From Rhizomys pruinosus (taxonomy: Eukaryota > Chordata > Mammalia > Rodentia > Spalacidae), in NCBI GenBank assembly GCA_009823505.1, contig VZQC01013997.1, positions 1,613,262 through 1,677,261 on the forward strand: a DNA stretch of 64,000 bases. Direction: 5' to 3'. Of the stretch, positions 57,566 through 64,000 are shown in pieces; position 1 is the stretch's first letter, and the number at the start of each line of letters is the position of its first letter. Both the position numbers and the translations under genes were made by a program. The notes under the pieces are model-generated. The model did not search any database. It had not been told where the DNA came from and was given only the letters and a program-made list of their open reading frames with translations.

Positions 57566-59280
57566 GGGTGTGTATTAGTTCCTTTTCTGCTGCTATGATA
57601 AAAACAGCATGACCAAGGCCACTTACAGAAGGAAGAGTTTGTTTGGCTTACAGTTCCAGAGGTAAGAGTCCATCATGGCAGGGAAGATACAGTAGAAGGA
57701 GGTGGATGGAGCAGAAAGCCAAGCCTTCAAGCAGCACAGGAAGCAGAGAAGCACTGGAAATCTGCCAAGGTCTAAGAAATCTCAAAGGCTGCGCCCAGTG
57801 AGGAGCTTCCTCCAGCATGGCCACACCTTCTAAGAGCTCCCAAAACAGTGCCACCAACTGGTGACAAATTTTCCAAATACTGAGAGCCTATGGGGACATT
57901 CTCATTCAAACCACCACATTCCACCCCCTGGCCCCCAGAGGCTCCTGATCATACAAGATGCAGAAAGCATTTAGTCCATCCTCAGAAGTCCCCACAGTCT
58001 TTACCAGTCTCAATACTATTCAAAAGTCTAGTGTCCAAAGTCCCTTCTGTGACTCAGGCCAAGCTCTTAACTGTAACCCCCTGTAATATCAAAAGTCAAA
58101 TTATATACTTCCAACATACAATGGAACAGAACACACCTTCCCATTCCAAAAGGGAGGAACGGGGGAATACTGAGGAAATACTGGACCAAAACCAGACCAA
58201 AAACAAGCAGGACAAACACCAAATCCAGTAGCTCCATGTCTGACTTCTGGGACTTTACTTCCAAAGGCTTGGAAGGCTCAGTGCCTCCAGCCTTGCTGCA
58301 TGGGACACACATCTCTCCTGGGCTGGCTCTGCTCCCTGTATACAGCTCTCTCTGGAAGACATCTCAGGGCTCTGAAATCTCCAATGTCTTAGGGTCCCCA
58401 CTGCTAACCAGGCTTCACTTTCACAACTTCAAGCAATGGGCTGTCAGGGCCTTCTTTGTGAGGGGACACCCTGCTGCACTCTGCCTGGCCTCAGATGCCC
58501 TGAAGATACTCTTTCCATTGTTTAAGTGCAAATCTCTAGGCCTCTTCTTTTTTTTTTTTAAATATGCTTACAAGATTCTTTTTTTTTTTATTTATTTCGG
58601 TATGTGTATGAATGTACTGTCTGCATGCAGGTGTGTGCACCCATGTCGTGCAATGCCACGGAGGTCAGAAGAGGGTGTCGGATTCCCCTGGAACTGGAGT
58701 TCTCCTGGAATTGGAGTTTCAGACGGTTCTCGGCCACCATGTGGGTGCTGGGGATCGAACCCGGGTCCTCTGTAAGAGCAGTCGGTGCTCTTAACCACTA
58801 GGCCATCTCTCCAGCCCTCTAGGCCTCTTCTTAAAGGCTTTAAGTTTCTTATCACAGAGAGCCTCTGCACCTCTCCTTCAGCAGGTGACTTGGCTTCAAT
58901 ATAAAGCTTCCTTTTTTTTTTCAATCCAAACTGTACACTCTGCATTTCTTTCTCCCCCACTTGCTTTTTCGTTGTACAGCTCCAAAATATTCACCATTAA
59001 TAACCATGCCACTAACTCTACATTAGGCTGTCTTGAAATTTCCCCTATCAAATAAATTAGTTCATTACTTTTCAATTTAGCCTCAGGCAAACTCTTACGC
59101 TGTGGGCAGACTCCAGCCACACTCTTTGCCGAAATATCCTGGTAGCTCCTTCTTTCCCTCTGAAACTACTTTGCTCTCCGAGTTATTTCCTTCCAGGCTC
59201 CTATGAGAATGGTCTATTAAGCTCTTCTTACAGCATTTTTCTAGTCCAAATTTCCAGAGCCTTCTATTAGGTTATAAAGG
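57566..59280 (+). mobile_element. Element B copy 1 (unnamed long rodent repeat), with nested B2
   Basis: Starts TATTAGTTCCTTTTCTGCTG, passes GCCTATGGGGACATTCTCAT near 57888, then continues for another 1.3 kb through GGCCAAGCTCTTAACTGTAA. I recognise the text as a common rodent interspersed repeat but not its family name. The right limit is approximate. A B2 is nested at 58550-58816. No long open frame is seen. Confidence 0.65.
58550..58816 (-). mobile_element. Young B2 with 17-bp internal duplication
   Basis: Flanked by a 16-bp duplication CTCTAGGCCTCTTCTT at 58534-58549 and 58817-58832. The doubled segment lies at 58685-58701 and 58702-58718. B box (GATCGAACCCGGG in reverse) and head are intact. 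Confidence 0.96.
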
Positions 59281-59624
59281 GTGTGACACCCCCTCTTCCC
59301 CCCTCCCCCCCCCGCATAAAAAGGCACATGGTACTTAAGTCACTCTGTGAACATGACTTACTTCCATTGGGACTGCCAGAGCAGGCCACCTGCAGGCACG
59401 TGGTGGAACAGGAACAGGATCAGGAGCGGGGGAGGGGCAAGATGGCGACTGGGCCCACCCATTCATAGCCATGGGGCGGGACCTCAGGTACAGGGGAAGA
59501 GGTCAAAAGATTGACAGCCTCTGGAGGAAGTGGACATCTGTGTGTCCCTTGGAATTCTGGGAAGCCCAGACCTAACACCTTCCATATTCCTCTAAAAACC
59601 CACATTGTCAGGTTCTTCCCAGGA

Positions 59625-59968
59625 CTGATATTAGTTCCTTTTCTGATGCTGTGATAAAACACCATGCCCAAGGCCACCTAGAGAAGGAAGAGATTATTCG
59701 ACTTCAGTTCCAGGCGTGAGAGTTCATGACGGTGACAGAAGGATGTGGATGGAGCGGAAAGCCCAGCCATCACATCTTTGAGCAGAAACAAAAAACAGAC
59801 AGGCTAGAAATCCAGCAAAAGTGGAGAACTTTCACAACTGCCTCCAGTGACAAGCTTCCTCCCGCAAGCCCTCCCCTCCTAAAACCTCCCTTAAACAGCA
59901 CAACCAACTAGGGACAAAGTGTCCAAATGCTTGAAGCCTATGGGGACATTCTCATTGAAACCATCGCA
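59625..59968 (+). mobile_element. Element B copy 2, 5' part only
   Basis: TATTAGTTCCTTTTCTGATG, CATGCCCAAGGCCACCTAG, AAGCTTCCTCCCGCAAGCC and GCCTATGGGGACATTCTCAT repeat the first 340 bases of copy 1, in the same orientation 2 kb away. Confidence 0.75.
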
Positions 59969-60109
59969 AGTAGATATATATCAAATAGAAGCTATTCTAA
60001 GTAAGCAAAAGAATTAGCTCTAAAGGTTGGCACACTTCCCTCCTTTGCACATGTTACATCCACAGTGTCACCGAAGTCTTAAATAAGACAATTTAAAATA
60101 TCTCATTCT

Positions 60110-60266
60110 TTTTTTTTTCTTTTGGTCTTTTCGAGACAGGGTCTCTATGTAGCCCCAGCTGTCCTGGAACTCACTCTGTAGACCAGGCTGGCCTTGAACT
60201 CACAAAGATCCACCTGCCTCTGCCTCCCAAGTGCTAGGATTAAAGGCGTGCACCACCACGCCTGGC
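60110..60266 (-). mobile_element. B1 SINE with perfect 15-bp target-site duplication
   Basis: AAAATATCTCATTCT at 60095-60109 and 60267-60281 encloses a full B1 in reverse ending CACCACCACGCCTGGC. Confidence 0.97.
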
Positions 60267-60845
60267 AAAATATCTCATTCTCACCTCACAGATATTTACC
60301 TCATGTGGCTGGATGTTGGAGGCCAACTCAATGATCAAAAACTCAAAAAGACAGCCCACTGCTTTCATTGCCCCAAGATACCTATGTTCTAATCCTCAAT
60401 CCTGTGTGTGTCACCTTAAAGGACTAAAAAGGACTTTGCAGTGATTAAGTGGAGCATCTGGAGATGGGCAGGTGGCCTGGACCAACTGGACAGGCATACC
60501 ATCCACATAGGCCAGAGGAAGGGAGAGGTTGGCAAGAAGACAAGAAAGCATGGAGACCACAGTTGGGGGCTATCTGTACTGTGTCCTCATACCCCTGGGA
60601 CTTATCAATAAAAATAAACAAAAGATAGTCATTCAAAGGTCATCTCCTTGGAAAGTTCTGCTGTATTCGCACATAGTCTCATGAGGAGGAGTAGCTCTAG
60701 TGAGCTACTCCTCTAAGCCCACCTCTCCCTGCACTGTGAAAATAGAACCAAATGATTAAAAGTTAAATGATCGGCTTTCCAGAGGCCTGTGTCATCTTCA
60801 GAGCTGACGACAGAAAACAGCTGTCTCCATAAAAAAGAAAAAAGG

Positions 60846-61098
60846 TGTCCAGGCATGACAGTGCTTTCCTCTAATCCCAGCACTTGGGAGGCAGAGGTAG
60901 AACAATCTCTGTGAGTCCGAGACAAGTTTGGTCTACATAGTGAATTCCAGGCCAGCCTGGAACCTGAGAGACCTGTCTCAAAAGAAAATACAAACAAAAT
61001 AAAAACAACAAAAGTAGAAAGCTCCTGAGGAACAATACCCAAGGTTGACCCCTGGCTTCAACACCCATGTGCACACGAACAAGCATATACACATCTGA

Positions 61099-61129
<31 letters not shown>

Positions 61130-61142
61130 CATACACACACAG
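60846..61142 (+). mobile_element. B1/B4-type SINE with (CA)n tail
   Basis: B1-like GTGTCCAGGCATGACAGTGC to GAGACCTGTCTCAAAAGAAA. Then comes the B4-type end CCTGAGGAACAATACCCAAG, GTTGACCCCTGGC and a (CA)n run to about 61140. Confidence 0.75.
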
Positions 61143-61390
61143 ATGAATAAAAGGAAACTGTAACCTATGGATTTGTGGTGGTCACACAGTTTTCTAAATG
61201 TATTACAATGATTTAGTTGAACATTCATGATAGGACTTTTTTTATAGACATAAGGCCTATCGGTATGGCTTTTATAAAAACGAATAAAGGCTTAGATGCT
61301 TAAATATTATCATCTGAGTGCTATAGCCAAGAGCTGAATATTTACTGTGTTGTTTTGAATTCCTGCTTAGGGTTTGATCCATCCATTTTT

Positions 61391-61618
61391 TTTTTTTTTG
61401 TATGTGTATGAATGTATTGTCTGCATGCAGGTCTGTGCACCTGTGTCGTGCAATGCCGCGGAGGTCAGAAGAGGGTCTCGGATTCCCCTGGAACTGGAGT
61501 TCTCCTGGAATTGGAGTTACAGACGGTTCTTAGCCGCCATGTGGGTGCTGGGGATCGAACCCGGGTCCTCTGCAAGAGCGTCAGTGCTCTTAACCACTAG
61601 GCTATCTCTCCAGCCCCA
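61391..61618 (-). mobile_element. Young B2 with 17-bp internal duplication
   Basis: Flanked by TGATCCATCCATTTTT at 61375-61390 and 61619-61634. The doubled segment lies at 61485-61501 and 61502-61518. Head reads GGCTATCTCTCCAGCCCC in reverse. Confidence 0.96.
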
Positions 61619-62089
61619 TGATCCATCCATTTTTAACAAATTATTCCAGTGAACTTTAAAAGAAGAACCCTGTTCCACGGACTGTACAACCTGTAGCTGA
61701 TATCTGATATTCTGCATGCCGCTGTCATGCCTAATGCCCCCTTTCCTCAAAGCAACTTTCTCTTACACTTTCTTACATCCCTGCCTTCAGCACAAGGTGG
61801 GCTTGATTGCCTTCCAAATGACTTTAGAGTAGTTTAAAGAGACATGCACTCCAGGAACCGGCTCTCGGCAGCTGGGGCCATTAGAAAATGAGGAGGGGCC
61901 TTTATCACAGACAGACGACTTTAACATTCATGGAATAAAACTTTTTCTCTGATGTCCTCACTAAAAGTTGAGTATGAAAGATTCTGTGATTCAGGATTTT
62001 TCTAAAATAGGAGTTCCTTAGGGTGTATACACACAAAAGCCAACTGTATTTGAGAGAAAATGGGGCCTGAACAAGTGATGGGGCTTCAC

Positions 62090-63310
62090 TCATTAATTCT
62101 TCAACAAATTTTTATTTAGCACCTGCTCCATGTGCCAAGCAGCATTCAAAGGTTTTGGAGACACTGGGGCATACAGGACAAACCCTTTACCTTTGTGGGA
62201 CTTAGTTGGGAGAGATATAACTAACAGACAAATAAGCACTGATATTTCGTCTGTGAGGGCTTTAGAGTTCTCTGAAAAGCAGAAGAGTGTGTGCATGTGT
62301 GTGTTCGGGGGTGTTGCCTTTGTGTGTAAGGGAAGCGGGAAGCTGTGACTTGACCAACAAGACAACATTTCTGTCTGAAGGAAATGAGAGCAGGAAAGAG
62401 CAACCGAGGTAGAGAGAAGAGAAAACAGCAGAGACTGGGGCTGGAGCAGGTGCGATGTAGTCTAGTGAGAGAAAGCTGGGCAGAGTGTAGCCGCAGCAGA
62501 GGACAGAGGGGTTCACGGTAGAGACGCTCAGCCAGGTGGAGGGAGGACGGTGCACAGAGCTTCAAGGGCTTGGATTTGGATTTTACTCTGAGTTAGTTAG
62601 ACAGGAGCTATTAAAGACATTTTTTGTTGTTGTTGTTGTTGTTTTTCTTGAGTGAAGAAGTGACCTAATCTGAGTTCTGTTTTAAAGGGACGACTTTACT
62701 CTGGGTGCTGTTGATACTGACAGTAGGGCAGAAGCCGAAGTGGGGAGACCAGTTAAGACGCTATTGCAGTGATCCAGGCAAGAGGTGATTGTGACTTAGA
62801 CCAAGGTGTTAGCAACCAGCCTCTGTATAGATTTCCAAGGGAACACATACAGGATTAACTGATCATTAGATCTAAGGTACTGGGGGACAGCAAAGAGTCA
62901 AAGACAATTACTTATTTTAATCGTTTAGCAAGAGTTAATGTAGCAATATATGCTAGGCACTGCTCCATGCCAAGCACTGATCGTTCAATCTTGGCAGTAG
63001 CCCCGTGAGATAGGTACTATTTTTGTCTTCGTTTTCCTCCTTCGGAGTTTGGCTCTGAGACACTACAAGGGTGGAGATGGCATTTACTTAGAGAGGCCAG
63101 AGGAGGTTCAAGGTGATGGGTTAAGGTTGCTAATACAGTTGAGATGACACAACTTTCTGTAGAGATCAAGCATGCGTCTGGCTACACAAGTCTGGAGTTC
63201 AGGAGAGTGGCCTGAACCAGAGATGCGTGATCAGGAGTGCACAATATGAGGGTGGTATTGAAAGCCACTGAATCCCACGAGATCTTTAAGGGAGTATACA
63301 CAGAAAACAT
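62090..63310 (+). mobile_element. Ancient mammalian-type repeat, about 1.2 kb, with nested MIR
   Basis: Ordered motifs ATTTAGCACCTGCTCCATGT, CTTGGATTTGGATTTTACTC, GGAGACCAGTTAAGACGCTA, TTGCAGTGATCCAGGC and ACAAGTCTGGAGTTCAGGAG follow a long old repeat that I remember from many mammals but cannot name safely. A (GTT)n of about five units sits near 62626. A reverse MIR-like segment (62930-63080, GATAGGTACTATTTTTGTC) interrupts it. Confidence 0.55.
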
Positions 63311-63457
63311 GATTAAGAACTAACCTTATGATAGTTACCTATGGGGACAAAGACTCAAAGGAAGCAAAAGAATGCCCAGAGAGCTGGCTGTCCTGGAAGC
63401 AAACAAAAGAGATGGATGGAGGAGGGGGAAGCAGGCACTAGATCCTGCACATGGGGG

Positions 63458-63593
63458 GGGGGGCCTGGAGAGACGGCCTAGCACTTAAGGGCACAGGCTA
63501 CTCTTGCAGAGCACCTAGGTTCAATTCCCAGCAACCACATGGCAGCTAACAACTACTTGTAACTCCAGTTCCAAGGGATCTGATGCCCTCTTC
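63458..63593 (+). mobile_element. B2 SINE cut by an LTR
   Basis: GCCTGGAGAGACGGCCTAGC head, AACTCCAGTTCCAAGGGATC, then stops at GCCCTCTTC where the LTR begins. A poly-G run (63452-63462) lies just before it. Confidence 0.85.
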
Positions 63594-64000
63594 TGTAGGT
63601 ATTCTTTTAGCAGAAGCACTTATGAGCAGTTACCTAACAGCCAAAGCCTTGACCCCTGCTGTTATTTTCACAGACCTGTGAAAGCCTGAGCTGTCCTTCA
63701 ATCTCTCAGGAAAGAACTTTGATATGGATTATAGCCTGAGGTTCCCTTGTCCCAATTACCTGCCCCAGCCCCCAAATGTGTGTACATGTCCTGGCCCATG
63801 CCTGGGTTAGTATAAAAGCCTTGACTTCCAACATTAAACTTGAGTCTATTCTCCCAGACCTCGCCCTCTGTGTCTGTCTTTCATTTCCATGAGTAATCTC
63901 CCACCATCTCCCTCCCCTCTCCTTGCCAGGAACTAAGCCTACAGACTATCTGCCTGCAGGCAGGAGACAGCCTTGAAGCTTTCAGTCCTGTAGAACTGCC
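63594..64000 (+). mobile_element. Probable retroviral-type LTR, cut off by the window end
   Basis: Begins with TG at the exact point where a B2 is interrupted. It has a TATA box TATAAAAG at 63811 and ATTAAA at 63833, only about 20 bases apart, then a pyrimidine-rich U5-like stretch (CCTCGCCCTCTGTGTCTGTC). Close spacing of TATA and polyadenylation signal is typical of betaretrovirus/ERVK-type LTRs. The LTR 3' end and any primer-binding site cannot be fixed, and no protein-coding part is visible. A solo LTR and a full element are both possible. Confidence 0.65.

Larger units (their letters stand above)
41941..63457. other. Intergenic region downstream of SSPN
   Basis: No exon, tRNA or other gene is recognised. 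Between the listed repeats, stretches over 300 bases without any recognised feature are 42610-42940, 43295-43720, 45300-46600, 46810-49720, 50170-50965, 51350-52570, 52865-53505, 53900-55930, 56090-57565, 59281-59620, 60285-60845, 61145-61390 and 61635-62090. 52090-52510 and 56100-56580 have the look of old interspersed repeats but I could not pair them with confidence. Confidence 0.7.

Noticed and set aside
58604..58801. Similar 60-65-codon frames here and at 61412 and 39120 suggesting a small gene family
   Set aside because: All are the same stretch of B2 SINE read in the same frame.
42184..64000. Expected downstream neighbour exons (ITPR2 C-terminal coding sequence)
   Set aside because: No matching translation on either strand; the neighbour probably starts beyond the window.

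Overview
The window is nuclear DNA from a muroid rodent. It is dense in B1 (7SL-derived), B2/B3 (tRNA-derived) and B4 SINEs, and holds one gene, sarcospan (SSPN), on the + strand. The B2 copies keep a long 3' body and differ from the mouse/rat-type B2 I know, so a non-murine muroid is likely; I cannot name the species.

Gene layout. SSPN has three coding exons: exon 1 at 1761-1958 in a CpG-rich first-exon region, exon 2 at 31010-31096 and exon 3 at 37005-37370. Together they encode 216 residues with four membrane segments, and both introns have GT-AG ends in phase 0. A 3' UTR of about 4.5 kb probably ends at the AATAAA at 41916. Intron 1 is about 29 kb and intron 2 about 5.9 kb. From 42 kb to the end I find no gene; the neighbour known from other mammals (ITPR2) is not visible. 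Sarcospan is a tetraspan-like part of the dystrophin-glycoprotein complex of muscle membranes.

Repeats, region by region. 1-1500 has a perfect 33-bp tandem duplication, a B1, B3-like pieces and an (AAC)n tract before the promoter. Intron 1 holds about 35 SINE insertions, three copies of an unnamed rodent repeat (here element A), a 613-base assembly gap between (TG)n and (AT)n, and two unassigned stretches. Intron 2 has three different tandem arrays within 32.8-34.5 kb. The 3' UTR carries five SINEs, one a young B2 with a perfect 15-bp target-site duplication. The distal 22 kb has further SINEs, a 38-bp x 4 minisatellite, two copies of another unnamed repeat (element B), a long ancient repeat with a MIR inside it, and at the right edge the start of a retroviral-type LTR inserted into a B2.

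Most notable signals. There is no bacterial-style or unknown multigene system here. The best candidates for something undescribed are two copies of a B2-B1 chimeric SINE sharing the same internal junction (6821-7288 and 52585-52848), and three young B2 copies sharing a 17-bp internal tandem duplication (39095, 58550, 61391). The nested insertions and tandem-array cluster are also informative. Family names and species limits are from memory and were not checked by a search.
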